Assembly (NCBI RefSeq): GCF_017104645.1
Contig: NZ_JAAGPF010000050.1
Span: 1-34,536, forward strand
DNA length: 34,536 nucleotides
Source of the DNA: Burkholderia sp. Ac-20379
GTDB lineage: Bacteria > Pseudomonadota > Gammaproteobacteria > Burkholderiales > Burkholderiaceae
Direction of reading: 5' to 3'
Positions 23,101-33,680 of the stretch are shown piece after piece; positions within the stretch are counted from its first letter, which is position 1; each line of letters opens with the position of its first letter. The translations under genes and the position numbers were made by a program. Below the pieces are notes generated by a model. That model did no database searches. It saw nothing but the letters and a program-made list of their open reading frames with translations, and was not told the DNA's origin.

Positions 23101-24774
23101 TCAATGGCTGACCGTCTGCGACGCGCCGATGCCCGTCTGCGCGCGGAAGAACTGTTCGTCGAAGCCGGCCCGGTCGCGCGCCGCGCGGTGGCTGCGATCC
23201 GTGACCGAGCCTAGCCAGCAGCCCAGCACGGCGATGCCGGTCGAGACGATGGCGGGATAGTCGTACGGGAAGATCGCGTGCGAGTGCCCGAGGATCGCCA
23301 CCCACACCGCCGGCGAGAGCACCACCAGCCCCACCGAGCTGATCAGGCCGGCGAGGCCGCCGATCAGCGCGCCGCGCGTCGTCAGCCCCCTCCAGTACAT
23401 CGACAGCGCGAGGATCGGGAAATTGACCGAGGCGGCGATGCCGAACGTCAGCGCCACCAGGAACGCGATGTTCTGGCCTTTGAACAGGATCCCGAGCACC
23501 ACCGCGATCAGGCCGATGCCGGTGGAGGCCCAGCGCGAGACGCGCTTTTCGGCGGCCGGATCGGCCCGGTTCCGCTTCAGCACCTTGACGTAGAGATCGT
23601 GCGAGATCGCCGACGTGCCGGCCATGGTCAGACCCGACACCACGGCCAGGATCGTGGCGAACGCGATGGCCGACAGGAAGCCGAGGAACAGGTCGCCGCC
23701 GAGCGCCTTGGCGAGATACATGACGGGCATGTTGTTGCCGCCGATCAGCTTGCCGCCGAGCCGGCCGCCTTCGAAGAACGCCGGGTTCTGGCCGACGATC
23801 GTGATCGCGGCCAGGCCGAGCACCACGATCACGAGAAAGAAGAAGCCGATGAAGCCCGTCGCGACGAACACCGATTTGCGCGCCTGCCTGGCGTCGGGCA
23901 CCGTGAAGAAGCGCATCAGGATGTGCGGCAGCCCGGCCGTGCCGAACACCAGGCCCACCGAGAGCGACAGCATCGCGATCGGATCCTTCGCCAGCTTGCT
24001 CGGCATGGCGATGCTGGCGGCGTTCGCGTGCACGGCCGCCGCGCGCTCGAGCAGGCTGTCCAACGAGAAGCCGAACCGGCTCAGGGCGAGGACGGCGAGC
24101 AGGGTGCCGCCGAACAGCATCAGCACGGCCTTGACGATCTGCACCCAGGTGGTGGCGACCATGCCGCCGAACGTCACGTACACCGCCATCAGCAGGCCCA
24201 CCAGGATCACGGCGTAGTGATACGGCAGCCCGAACAGCAGCTCGATCAACTGGCCCGCGCCCACCATCTGCACGACGAGGTAGAAGCACACCACCGTCAG
24301 CGAGCCGAGCGCCAGCAGCGTGCGGATCGGCGTGTGCGCGAGCCGGAACGAGGCGATGTCGGCCAGCGTCACCTGCCCGAGATTGCGGATCCGCTCGGCG
24401 AACAGGAACAGCAGCAGCGGCCACGCGATGAAGAAGCTGACCGCGTAGATCATGCCGTCGTAGCCGTTGAAGAAGATCATGCTGGTCAGCCCCAGCAGCG
24501 CGGCGGCGGACATGTAGTCGCCGGCCAGCGCGAGGCCATTCTGGAAGCCGCTGATCCGGCCGCCCGCCGTGTAGAAATCGGTCATCGAGCGGGTGCGGGC
24601 CGCGGCCCACCAGGTGATGCCGAGCGTGGCCGCGACGAACGCGAGGAACATCGCCACCACTGTCGGGTTGACCGATGCCGCCTTCTCGACGGGCGCAGTC
24701 AGCGTGGCGCAGAACGCCGGCAGTGCAGGCGCGAGCAGCCCGGCCGGCAGGCCGAATCGGGCGAGCCGGATCAT
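23101..24774 (-). CDS. Cation:solute symporter, acetate permease (ActP)-like
   Basis: The 557-residue sodium:solute symporter family protein has a leader-like N-terminus and about 13 transmembrane segments. Family features include the extra-membrane TRSMTDFYTAGGRISGFQNGLALAGDYMSAAALLG (about 60-95) and GLTMAGTSAISHDLYVKVLKR. ActP-like proteins import acetate, glycolate or other short carboxylates. The start at 24774 overlaps the DUF485 stop as ATGA; DUF485-actP pairing is the normal arrangement for this family. Downstream pairing with cytochrome b561 and nitronate monooxygenase suggests a less ordinary substrate. Confidence 0.88.
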   Translation of the reverse strand: MIRLARFGLPAGLLAPALPAFCATLTAPVEKAASVNPTVVAMFLAFVAATLGITWWAAARTRSMTDFYTAGGRISGFQNGLALAGDYMSAAALLGLTSMIFFNGYDGMIYAVSFFIAWPLLLFLFAERIRNLGQVTLADIASFRLAHTPIRTLLALGSLTVVCFYLVVQMVGAGQLIELLFGLPYHYAVILVGLLMAVYVTFGGMVATTWVQIVKAVLMLFGGTLLAVLALSRFGFSLDSLLERAAAVHANAASIAMPSKLAKDPIAMLSLSVGLVFGTAGLPHILMRFFTVPDARQARKSVFVATGFIGFFFLVIVVLGLAAITIVGQNPAFFEGGRLGGKLIGGNNMPVMYLAKALGGDLFLGFLSAIAFATILAVVSGLTMAGTSAISHDLYVKVLKRNRADPAAEKRVSRWASTGIGLIAVVLGILFKGQNIAFLVALTFGIAASVNFPILALSMYWRGLTTRGALIGGLAGLISSVGLVVLSPAVWVAILGHSHAIFPYDYPAIVSTGIAVLGCWLGSVTDRSHRAARDRAGFDEQFFRAQTGIGASQTVSH

Positions 24775-25085
24775 GACGCCACCCCCGTGTCGAGCTGCCG
24801 CGACAGCCGCTCGAATTCCCCGTTGGCGTAGCGCACGTACAAACCGGTCAGCAGCCACGCGCCGACGATCAGCAGGCCGCCGGCGATCCAGCCTACCGTG
24901 ATCGCGCTGCCGCCGTGAATGCGCGTGGCGAGCGCGGCCGGCTTGCAGGCCGCGACCAGCACGAACAGGTAATAAGGCACCAGCGTCGATGCCGTCAGCC
25001 AGGTCACGATGGTTCTGCGCCGGCTGACGAGCCGAAGAAACGCGGGCGAACGCGGTGCGGCAGCGGGTGAAGCGACTGTCTCCAT
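24771..25085 (-). CDS. DUF485-family small membrane protein
   Basis: The 104-residue protein has two transmembrane segments (about 30-50 and 63-84) and the family pattern SPAFLRLVSRRRT...TLVPYYLFVLVAA and GLYVRYANGEFERLSRQL near the C-terminus. DUF485 (YjcH-like) proteins are encoded immediately before actP and probably help the symporter. GGAG precedes the ATG at 25085, and its stop overlaps the symporter start. It opens the four-gene operon divergent from a LysR gene. Confidence 0.87.
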   Translation of the reverse strand: METVASPAAAPRSPAFLRLVSRRRTIVTWLTASTLVPYYLFVLVAACKPAALATRIHGGSAITVGWIAGGLLIVGAWLLTGLYVRYANGEFERLSRQLDTGVAS

Positions 25086-25258
25086 GGGGTGTCTCCGTCT
25101 GTTTGTTGCTTTTGTTGTGTCGACGATAGAGCGCGCGTCAAGCCGCTTCAAATGATGATTGGTGATGCTTGCCATCGCTGCCAGTGAAGTGCCGGCGTGG
25201 GCGGGGCGCGATGGCGCGCGTGCCGCGGTCTCGGTGTTTACGGCACTACAGCCGGTGC

Positions 25259-25300
25259 GATCGATGTTCTATGGTGATATTCGGCATTGCATCGATCACC
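25259..25300. promoter_or_regulatory. Nested inverted repeats, possible LysR operator
   Basis: GATCGATG (25259-25266) is repeated inverted at 25290-25297, and GGTGAT (25273-25278) is inverted at 25295-25300. They lie just before the lysR start (25325) in the 239-bp gap to the divergent DUF485-symporter operon, the place where a LysR protein would bind to control both. Supported only by symmetry. Confidence 0.35.
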
Positions 25301-25324
25301 GATAGAGATGATGAGGTATCACTC

Positions 25325-26269
25325 ATGGAGCTGCGTCACCTGAAGTTCTTTTGCGCGATCGCCGATTGCGGCAGCTTCACGGCCGCGGCCGAACGGGTCT
25401 GCACGGTGCAATCCAACATCACGATGCGCGTGCGCGAACTCGAAGCGGAGTTGGGCCAGCAACTCTTCATCCGCTACAAGAGCGGCGTGGTGCTGACCTC
25501 GGCGGGCGAGACGTTTCTCGGTTACGCGCGGCGCGTGCTGCATCTGATCGAGGAGAGCCGCAGCGCGTTGTCGGGCATGTCCGCGCCCACCGGGCGCTTG
25601 CGCCTCGGCTCGATGGAGACGACGGCCGCGATCCGCCTGCCGCGCGTGCTGACGCGCTATCGCAACCGCTATCCCGACGTGCAACTGTCGCTGCTGACCG
25701 GCACCACCGTGGAACTGATCAAGGCGGTCGAGGCGCACCGGATCGACGGCGCGTTCGTCGGCGGGTTTCACGACAACACGCATCTCGTGCAGGAGGCGGT
25801 GTTCCAGGAAGAGCTCGTGCTGGTGAGCCACCGCGAACATGGCTCGCTCGCGGCCGTCACGCAATCGATGTCGACGCAGACGGTGCTGGTGTTCCGCACC
25901 GGCTGCTTCTACCGCTCGACGCTCGAGCACTGGTTCTACCAGGCGGGCCTGGTGCCGCATCAGGTGCTGGAACTGGGCACGCTCGACGGCATTCTGTCGT
26001 GCGTCGCGGCGGGCATGGGCGTGACGCTGCTGCCGCGCGCCGTGGCGGAGCAGCACGCGGTGGCGGGCGAGATCCGTTGCCATGCGTTGCCGCCGGAGCT
26101 GGCGATCGTGAAGACCGTGTTCGTCCGCCGCAACGATGAATTCGTGATGCCCGCGCTGGCCGAATTCCTGAACCTCGTCCATGCCGTGTTCGACGGCACG
26201 GACGATACGCCCGCCGGCCGCAACGACATCGTGCCCGGGGTGTTCGCGGCCGGGTTGCCCGCGGCGTGA
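25325..26269 (+). CDS. LysR-family transcriptional regulator
   Basis: The 314-residue regulator begins with a LysR helix-turn-helix (MELRHLKFFCAIADCGSFTAAAERVCTVQSNITMRVRELEAELG, then LTSAGETFLGYARRVL). The effector domain (about 90-290) includes TVELIKAVEAHRIDGAFVGG and DGILSCVAAGMGVTLLPRA. Start at 25325 gives the standard MELRHL opening; longer in-frame starts from 25169 add unlike sequence. It diverges from the DUF485/symporter/cytochrome b561/nitronate monooxygenase operon and is the probable controller of it. Confidence 0.9.
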   Translation: MELRHLKFFCAIADCGSFTAAAERVCTVQSNITMRVRELEAELGQQLFIRYKSGVVLTSAGETFLGYARRVLHLIEESRSALSGMSAPTGRLRLGSMETTAAIRLPRVLTRYRNRYPDVQLSLLTGTTVELIKAVEAHRIDGAFVGGFHDNTHLVQEAVFQEELVLVSHREHGSLAAVTQSMSTQTVLVFRTGCFYRSTLEHWFYQAGLVPHQVLELGTLDGILSCVAAGMGVTLLPRAVAEQHAVAGEIRCHALPPELAIVKTVFVRRNDEFVMPALAEFLNLVHAVFDGTDDTPAGRNDIVPGVFAAGLPAA

Positions 26270-26275
26270 GCGGCT

Positions 26276-26308
26276 GGCGGCTGGCGATTGCGTCGCCGGC
26301 AAGCCGCC
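26276..26308. terminator. Hairpin between convergent genes
   Basis: GGCGGCT-GGCGA (26276-26287) pairs with TCGCC and AGCCGCC (26293-26297, 26302-26308), with a four-base bulge and a TTGCG loop. It sits between the convergent LysR and DsbA-family genes. No T-run, so the terminator call is tentative. Confidence 0.35.
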
Positions 26309-26332
26309 CGTATCGATTCGGATACCCAACCG

Positions 26333-26974
26333 TCAGCTTGCTGCCAGCACCTGACGAATCGCGTGCTCGAACGCTTCCACCGGTTGCGCGCCGGTCAGCA
26401 GGTACCGGTCGTCGAGAATGATCGACGGCACCGAGTGAACGCCCATCGTCTGATATTTCCGTTCTTCCTGGCGCACCTCGTTGGCGTAGTCCCCGCGTTG
26501 CAACACCAGCCGCGCTTGCGTGCCGTCCAGGCCGGCCGACACCGCCGCCTCCACCAGCACGTTCTGGCTGCTCGGCGATTTGCCTTCGCCGTGATAGAGC
26601 CTGAGCAGCGCCTTCTTGAGCGCGATCTGCTTGCCCTGCAGGCTGGCCCAGTGAAGCAGGCGATGCGCGTCGAACGTGTTGTGGATGCGCGTGCGCGGGC
26701 CGAACGCGAAGCCGACCTCGGCGCCTTTCTGGCGCAGCATGACCTGCGCCTGGGCGACCTGCTGCGGCGTGCGGCCGTATTTCCTGCCGATGTGCTCGAC
26801 GATGTCTTCGCCGTCGGCCCCCATCTGCGGGTTCAGTTCGAACGGATGCATGACGAGTTCGGCGTCGACGGCGTTGCCCAGGCGTTCGAGCGCGCGTTCC
26901 AGCGACGACAGGCCGACGGCGCACCACGGGCATGCGACATCCGAGACGAAATCGATCTTGAGCGTTTTTTTCAT
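26333..26974 (-). CDS. DsbA-family oxidoreductase, FrnE-like
   Basis: The 213-residue protein has the thioredoxin/DsbA fold with the redox pair C15-P-W-C18 in VSDVACPWCAVG, a helical insertion, and the cis-Pro region GVHSVPSIIL with LTGAQP. It lacks a signal peptide, so it acts in the cytosol like FrnE, associated with oxidative stress and disulfide isomerisation. 2-hydroxychromene-2-carboxylate isomerases share the fold but lack the CxxC. It converges on the LysR gene; the 165 bp between its start and the amidase gene hold nothing recognisable beyond its promoter. Confidence 0.87.
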   Translation of the reverse strand: MKKTLKIDFVSDVACPWCAVGLSSLERALERLGNAVDAELVMHPFELNPQMGADGEDIVEHIGRKYGRTPQQVAQAQVMLRQKGAEVGFAFGPRTRIHNTFDAHRLLHWASLQGKQIALKKALLRLYHGEGKSPSSQNVLVEAAVSAGLDGTQARLVLQRGDYANEVRQEERKYQTMGVHSVPSIILDDRYLLTGAQPVEAFEHAIRQVLAAS

Positions 26975-27139
26975 TGCGTTTGCGACGAGGAGAGAGGGGA
27001 TCGCGGCTCGCCGCGATGCCGTCGATCGCGTTCGAGCCGCTGCTCGCCGATGCTGCCGGATCCGCGCGCCGTCTTGAAGCCGCTCAAATCGAGGTTCGCC
27101 TCCTCGAAAAATGGAGAGGCTCGGCGGCGCGCCTCGTGT

Positions 27140-28273
27140 TCAGCGCGCCAGCGACGCGGCGACATGCGCCGCCACCGCGCACACGCGCTCGTCGTCGCCG
27201 CGACGCCCGACGATCTGCAGGCCGGCCCGCAACGGGAACGTGTCGACCTCGATCGGCAGCGACAGCGCGGGGTGGCCGCTCAGGTTGAACGGGCGAATCA
27301 GCGACGACATCGTGATGACCGAGGCGCCGCTTCGCGCGGCTTCCACCGTGATCGGAAAATCGGGCAGGGTGGGCATCACGATCACGTCGACCGCATCCAG
27401 CGTGCGATCGACGGCCTCGATGAAACGCGCGCGCACCCGGTTGGCTGCCGCGAGCATGTCCGGCGTCGTGGCGGTGGCGGCCTGCAGGCGCGTTTCGACA
27501 TCCGCGCCGAGCCACCCGCGGCCCAGCAGATGCGCGAACGCGCGTGCGTTCTCGGCGTTGATCACCGCCAGGCCGGCGTCGAATGCCTCGCCGAAGCCGT
27601 CCAGCGTGACGGCGGTGGCGGGATTGCCGCTGGCGTGCACCGCGCGCGCCACCGCTGCCGCGATTTCCGGACGCGCGGCCACTGTGGCGATGCCGATGCG
27701 CGCCGTGGCGGCGTGGCCGCGTGCGGCGGCCGCGTCGAAATCCGGCGCAATGGCGAGCATCACGCGCACCAGCGTATCGACGTCGCGCGCCAGCGGCCCG
27801 ACGCAATCGAGCGTGGAGTCCGCGGGCGCGACGCCGAGCCGCGAGACGCGGCCGAACGTCGGCTTGAGCCCCATCACGCCGCAGCAGGCCGCCGGCCCGC
27901 GAACCGAGCCGCCGGTATCGGTGCCGAGCGCCGCATCGGCGAGCTTGAAGCCGACCGCCGCCGCCGAGCCGCTCGACGATCCGCCGGGGACATGGGCCGG
28001 GCCCTGCGGGTTGAGCGGCGTGCCGGCGAAGTCGTTGATGCCGGTCATGCCGTAGGCGAGCTCGTGCGTCGTGGTCTTGCCGACGATCCGCCAGCCGGCG
28101 TCGAGCACGCGCTGCACGGCCTCGGCGTGATGCCGAGCCGGCGCGGCGCCGGCCAGCGCGCGGCTGCCGCACACGGTGGGGTAGCCCGCGATGTCGATCG
28201 TGTCCTTGATCGCGATGGTGGGGCTGTCGGTGCGCTCGCCGCCGAGCGACAGCGTCTGCGTGAAAATCGTCAT
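27140..28273 (-). CDS. Amidase-signature family hydrolase
   Basis: The 377-residue protein carries the amidase signature: K23 in AIKDTIDIAG, PGGSSSGSAAAVGF (96-109) with the cis-Ser, and the nucleophile S123 in GTDTGGSVRGPAACCGVMGLKPT. The Ser-Ser-Lys triad is thus complete. Family members hydrolyse amides, including indoleacetamide-, nicotinamide- or aryl-amide-type substrates; this one is short for the family (usually 450-500), so it is a compact subgroup. The start at 28273 gives a normal N-terminus; upstream in-frame starts do not. It diverges from the chemoreceptor gene; a link to the nitrile pathway by nitrile -> amide -> acid chemistry is only a possibility. Confidence 0.88.
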   Translation of the reverse strand: MTIFTQTLSLGGERTDSPTIAIKDTIDIAGYPTVCGSRALAGAAPARHHAEAVQRVLDAGWRIVGKTTTHELAYGMTGINDFAGTPLNPQGPAHVPGGSSSGSAAAVGFKLADAALGTDTGGSVRGPAACCGVMGLKPTFGRVSRLGVAPADSTLDCVGPLARDVDTLVRVMLAIAPDFDAAAARGHAATARIGIATVAARPEIAAAVARAVHASGNPATAVTLDGFGEAFDAGLAVINAENARAFAHLLGRGWLGADVETRLQAATATTPDMLAAANRVRARFIEAVDRTLDAVDVIVMPTLPDFPITVEAARSGASVITMSSLIRPFNLSGHPALSLPIEVDTFPLRAGLQIVGRRGDDERVCAVAAHVAASLAR

Positions 28274-28493
28274 GGGATGTCTCGTGGTGAGGCGGGCAGG
28301 CGTTGCCGCTGCCCGGCAGGTGCAAACATGAGGAAGGCGCCGCGCTTCGATTCCGGCCGCCGGTCGCGTCAACCTACACGCAAACGGCTGCATCGGGAAT
28401 GCCGATCCGCGATGCGTTCCGACGACGCGCTTTCGAACCGGTCTTTCGCACGTCGGCGGCGAACGACACGCGCCACCGCCGAAAGCGCATGCA

Positions 28494-28515
28494 TTCGTTC
28501 GCCAGGATGGTACAG
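28494..28515 (+). promoter_or_regulatory. Conserved 22-nt motif, copy D (upstream of chemoreceptor)
   Basis: TTCGTTCG-CCAG-GATGGTACAG, ~156 bp before the chemoreceptor start at 28671. Two bases differ from the common core, but flanking similarity to copy B is the longest of all (about 39 of 50 positions over 28494-28543). The gap 28274-28670 (397 bp) contains no supported gene apart from this element. Confidence 0.7.
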
Positions 28516-28670
28516 AAAATGGCGTTTCGAATCATGGCGATGCGTGCTGCCGCGCGTTGCGCCGCAGCCATCGCGCGACGGCGCGCCGGGCGGTCTCTAC
28601 CATGCTGCGAGCCCACGGCGGCCCGCCGTTTCGAATCGATCCGCATCGCGTGCGATGCCCCAACCCGCCC

Positions 28671-30260
28671 ATGTCGACACTCTCCTTCTCAAAACGGCTC
28701 TGGATTCAGTTGTTCGTGAGCCTGGCCTGCATCCTGGCCGTCGCCGCGTTCAGCATCGTCGAAATGCGCGCGGTGCGTATCGAGGAACGCCAGGGGATGC
28801 TGCAGCGCGTGTCCGATACGGCGATGTCGATCATCAGACACTACGGCGACAGGGCGCAGCGCGGCGAACTGTCGAACCAGCAGGCGCAGGCCGAGGCATT
28901 GGCGGCCGTGCGCGTGCTGCGCTATGGCGCGAACGGCTATTTCTCGATCGCGGATCGGGACGTGAACATCCTGCTCAGCCCATACAAGCCGCAACTCGAA
29001 CACACCAACGCCGCGCAAATGGTGGACAGGAACGGCTTTCATGTCTGGGCGGAAAGCGTGCGCATCGCGCGCAGCGAAGGGCACGGCTTCGTCCGTTACG
29101 TGTGGCCGAAGCCGGGCGGCAGCGGCGAGGTGCCGAAGATGAGCTATGTGGCGGAATATGCGCCGTGGGGGTGGATGCTGGTCACCGGCACCTACGTCGA
29201 CGACATCAACGCTTCGGTCTACGAATCGGCGGTGCGCACGGTCACGGCGGTGCTGGTGCTGGCCGCGATGCTCGTCGCGGTGATGCTGGCGGTGAACCGC
29301 AGCCTGCGCAGGTCGCTCGGCGGCGAGCCCGAATATGCGGTCGAGATCGCCCGGCTGATCGCGGGGCACGACCTGTCGGCGCCGGTGCGGCCCGAGGGCG
29401 GCGACGCGTCGAGCCTCGTGCATTCGATGCGGGAGATGCAGCGCCAACTGGCCGGCATCATCGCATCGGTGAAGGCGCTGGCCGAGGCGATCTCCACCGG
29501 CAGTTCGGAAATCGCGGCGGGCAATCTCGACCTGTCGCAGCGCACCGAACGGCAGGCCGCGGCGCTCGAGCAGACGGCTGCGAGCATGGAGGAACTGAAC
29601 GCCACCGTCGGCAAGACCGACGAGAACGCCACGGCGACGCAGGCGGTCGTTCACGACACCTTGCTCGCGGCGCGGGCCGGATCGGAGGTGGTCGCGCAGA
29701 TGGTGGCGTCGATGCACGAGATCGACCGCGAGGCGGCGCGGATTTCCGGCATCGTCGACCTGATCGACAGCATCGCATTCCAAACCAACATCCTGTCGCT
29801 CAACGCGGCCGTCGAGGCGGCGCGCGCCGGCGAGCAGGGGCGAGGCTTCGCCGTGGTCGCCGCCGAGGTGCGCACGCTGGCGCAGCGTTCGTCGACCGCC
29901 TCGAAGGAAATCGCGGCGCTGATCGCCAACTCGCGCAACGGCGTGGAAAAGGGTGCGCGCTACGCGCAGCAGGCCGGCGCAGCGATGAACGAGATCGAAG
30001 GCGCGGTGCGGCGCATGACGTCCAGCACCTCGGAGATTCTCGATGCGTCGAAGGAACAGAGTTCGGGGATCGCCCAGATCAGCATCGCGGTGGCCGAAAT
30101 CGACAAGGCGACTCAACAGAATGCGGCGCTCGTCGAGCAGATCGCGGCGGCGGCGAGCGCGCTCGAGACGCAGGCGGCCGCGCTGCGGACCCAGGTCGCG
30201 TCGTTCAGGCTTCCGAGCGACGTGCGGGGCGAGGCGTACGAGGCGTACGAGGCGGCCTAG
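28671..30260 (+). CDS. Methyl-accepting chemotaxis protein with periplasmic Cache domain
   Basis: The 529-residue chemoreceptor has a first membrane helix (about 9-30), a periplasmic single-Cache domain (about 35-185; note [26 protein letters not shown] and [14 protein letters not shown]), a second membrane helix (about 187-208), a HAMP segment and a long cytoplasmic coiled-coil signalling domain whose tip reads [41 protein letters not shown]. The C-terminus ([10 protein letters not shown]) has no NWETF-type tether. Small-molecule carboxylates or related compounds are typical Cache ligands. The start at 28671 places the first helix next to the N-terminus; earlier in-frame starts do not. A 7-bp hairpin overlaps the stop. 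Confidence 0.92.
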   Translation: MSTLSFSKRLWIQLFVSLACILAVAAFSIVEMRAVRIEERQGMLQRVSDTAMSIIRHYGDRAQRGELSNQQAQAEALAAVRVLRYGANGYFSIADRDVNILLSPYKPQLEHTNAAQMVDRNGFHVWAESVRIARSEGHGFVRYVWPKPGGSGEVPKMSYVAEYAPWGWMLVTGTYVDDINASVYESAVRTVTAVLVLAAMLVAVMLAVNRSLRRSLGGEPEYAVEIARLIAGHDLSAPVRPEGGDASSLVHSMREMQRQLAGIIASVKALAEAISTGSSEIAAGNLDLSQRTERQAAALEQTAASMEELNATVGKTDENATATQAVVHDTLLAARAGSEVVAQMVASMHEIDREAARISGIVDLIDSIAFQTNILSLNAAVEAARAGEQGRGFAVVAAEVRTLAQRSSTASKEIAALIANSRNGVEKGARYAQQAGAAMNEIEGAVRRMTSSTSEILDASKEQSSGIAQISIAVAEIDKATQQNAALVEQIAAAASALETQAAALRTQVASFRLPSDVRGEAYEAYEAA

Positions 30261-30290
30261 GCGCCGCCTGGCTCGCTCCGCGGCCGATGC

Positions 30291-31187
30291 TCAGTCGTCG
30301 TCCGGCACGCGCCGGAACATCACGCCAATGTGATCCATGATCTTCAGGTAATCGCCGGCCGACAACTGTTCCGCGTCGTGTTCGCTGGCGGCGTCGGCGC
30401 CGATCTCTTGCGCGAGCGAGCGGAACGGCGGCAGCGCGCGTTCGTCGCGATGCTCGCCGTCGTGGCCGAAGTAGGTGCGAATCAGCGTTTCGGCCTGCGC
30501 GAGACGCGGGATGTACGTGCGGCCCTGCGCGACCTGCTCGGGCGTGCCGCGGCCCAGCGATTGCCGGTCGGTCTGCAGATCGTCGAGCCCGAGGCTTGGC
30601 CGCGCCTGATGAATGCTGGCGGTGTGCGCCTGTTCCGCGGCCGAGCGCTGGTCGCCGCGCGACAGCACCGCCGACGACGGCGCCGTCGGGCCGAGGTTCA
30701 GGCTGGCGGGCGAGGCGTTCATGACCGCGTCGAACCCCTGAAACAGGTGATCGCGCCAGTTGGGCTCGGCCATGCCGTCGAACAGTTGCCGGCGCGGGTC
30801 GGCGCTGGGCGGGGCCGCGTGCGTGCGAGGCTGCGGGGCACGCGGCAGCGGAGCGCGCCGCGTGTTGCCGCCCGGCGCGCGCGGCGGCGCGGGCGGTGCC
30901 GATTGTGCTGGGCGTGTTGGTCGGGCATCGAGCGACAGGTTCGTCATGGCGCTGTCGAGGCTTTGAAACACGCTCGGGCTCGCGCGCAGGCGGGAATCGG
31001 TCTCGATCATGCCGCGGCCCGATTCGGCGTTTTCCTGCATGCGGCGGCGCGTCAAGTCCTGCAACGGCCCGCCGATGACCTGGCTGACCGGCGCGGCGTT
31101 CGGCGCGGCGCGCTGGCCGTTTTCGGGCTGGCGATCCTGGTCGGATCGAGTGGCTGGCGTGTTGGCTCCGGTGCGGCGGACGTCCAT
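30291..31187 (-). CDS. Unknown protein, candidate type III secreted effector
   Basis: I do not recognise this 298-residue protein. It has no signal peptide or membrane segment. Residues 1-150 are polar and rich in Pro, Ala, Arg and Ser (for example NTPATRSDQDRQPENGQR and a Pro/Arg run near 90-135), and so probably disordered; the C-terminal half is more ordered, with acidic and aromatic patches (FRSLAQEIGADAAS, YLKIMDHIGVMFRRVPDDD). A disordered polar N-terminus with no known domain, together with a TTCG-N16-TTCG element ~91 bp upstream, suggests a type III effector. The start at 31187 (after GGGATC) is preferred; 31244 is possible. It converges on the chemoreceptor gene. Confidence 0.6.
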   Translation of the reverse strand: MDVRRTGANTPATRSDQDRQPENGQRAAPNAAPVSQVIGGPLQDLTRRRMQENAESGRGMIETDSRLRASPSVFQSLDSAMTNLSLDARPTRPAQSAPPAPPRAPGGNTRRAPLPRAPQPRTHAAPPSADPRRQLFDGMAEPNWRDHLFQGFDAVMNASPASLNLGPTAPSSAVLSRGDQRSAAEQAHTASIHQARPSLGLDDLQTDRQSLGRGTPEQVAQGRTYIPRLAQAETLIRTYFGHDGEHRDERALPPFRSLAQEIGADAASEHDAEQLSAGDYLKIMDHIGVMFRRVPDDD

Positions 31188-31277
31188 GAAATTGATCCCG
31201 ATGTCTTCCGGATGACGGAGGGTTGAGCGGCAAACCGCGATCATCCCGCGCGCGGGCCGATCCGCCCCCGGCGATCA

Positions 31278-31301
31278 CGAAGCGCGGTGCCGGCCTGCGA
31301 A
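31278..31301 (-). promoter_or_regulatory. hrpII-box-like element TTCG-N16-TTCG
   Basis: On the minus strand TTCG (31301-31298), 16 bases, TTCG (31281-31278), ~91 bp before the start of the unknown protein. HrpB-type activators in Ralstonia and related Burkholderiaceae use this form for type III genes. No TANNNT -10 box is seen at the expected distance, and TTCG is common in GC-rich DNA, so chance is possible. The surrounding gap 31188-31493 (306 bp) has no gene and also contains the acoR promoter. Confidence 0.45.
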
Positions 31302-31493
31302 GCGGCAGGCGCGCTTCGGCCGCCGAACCGCCCGCATCGCGCCCCGCACCGCAGCAGCGGCGTCGTATTGCGGCATCCAGTGCCCTCGGCTACATTAACA
31401 GCCCAGTCTGGACACGGCGGGGGCTTCGCGAGGCGCCACCCGCCTGCCGGCCGGCGCCGCACCACGCAGGCGCCGTGCACACAGGAGACAACG

Positions 31494-33476
<1,983 letters not shown>

Positions 33477-33516
33477 CCACCGCGATACGCCTGTCCCATC
33501 CGATGCACCTGCCGCT

Positions 33517-33530
33517 GTGACACCTGTCAC
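33517..33530. promoter_or_regulatory. Palindrome, probable AcoR upstream activating site
   Basis: GTGACA-CC-TGTCAC is a perfect 6-bp inverted repeat ~100 bp upstream of the sigma-54 promoter, the usual distance for an enhancer-binding activator. An AT-rich segment (33581-33606) between them may aid bending. AcoR, encoded immediately upstream, is the natural binder. Confidence 0.55.
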
Positions 33531-33625
33531 GGCGGCGGTGCGCCGCGCCGCGTTGCCTGCCCGGTTTCACGGGGTATTCCCCTAAATTTTTCGCGAATTT
33601 TCGTCGCCTGCGCGCCGATGCGGCA

Positions 33626-33642
33626 CTGGCATGGCTGTTGCG
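33626..33642 (+). promoter_or_regulatory. Sigma-54 promoter of acoX operon
   Basis: CTGGCATGG-CTG-TTGCG matches the -24/-12 consensus YTGGCACGR-NNN-TTGCW, with the invariant GG and GC in correct spacing. It lies 38 bp upstream of the acoX ATG and downstream of acoR, which encodes a sigma-54 activator. Confidence 0.85.
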
Positions 33643-33680
33643 TTAACGCTCTCCGTCAGAACAAGCCCATCGGAGCAAGC

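Noticed and set aside
26288..30340. A plus-strand frame open for about 1350 codons
   Set aside because: It runs antisense through the DsbA-family and amidase genes and out of frame through the chemoreceptor; its translation is Arg/Ala/Gly-rich with no domain. It is a by-product of GC-rich codon bias.
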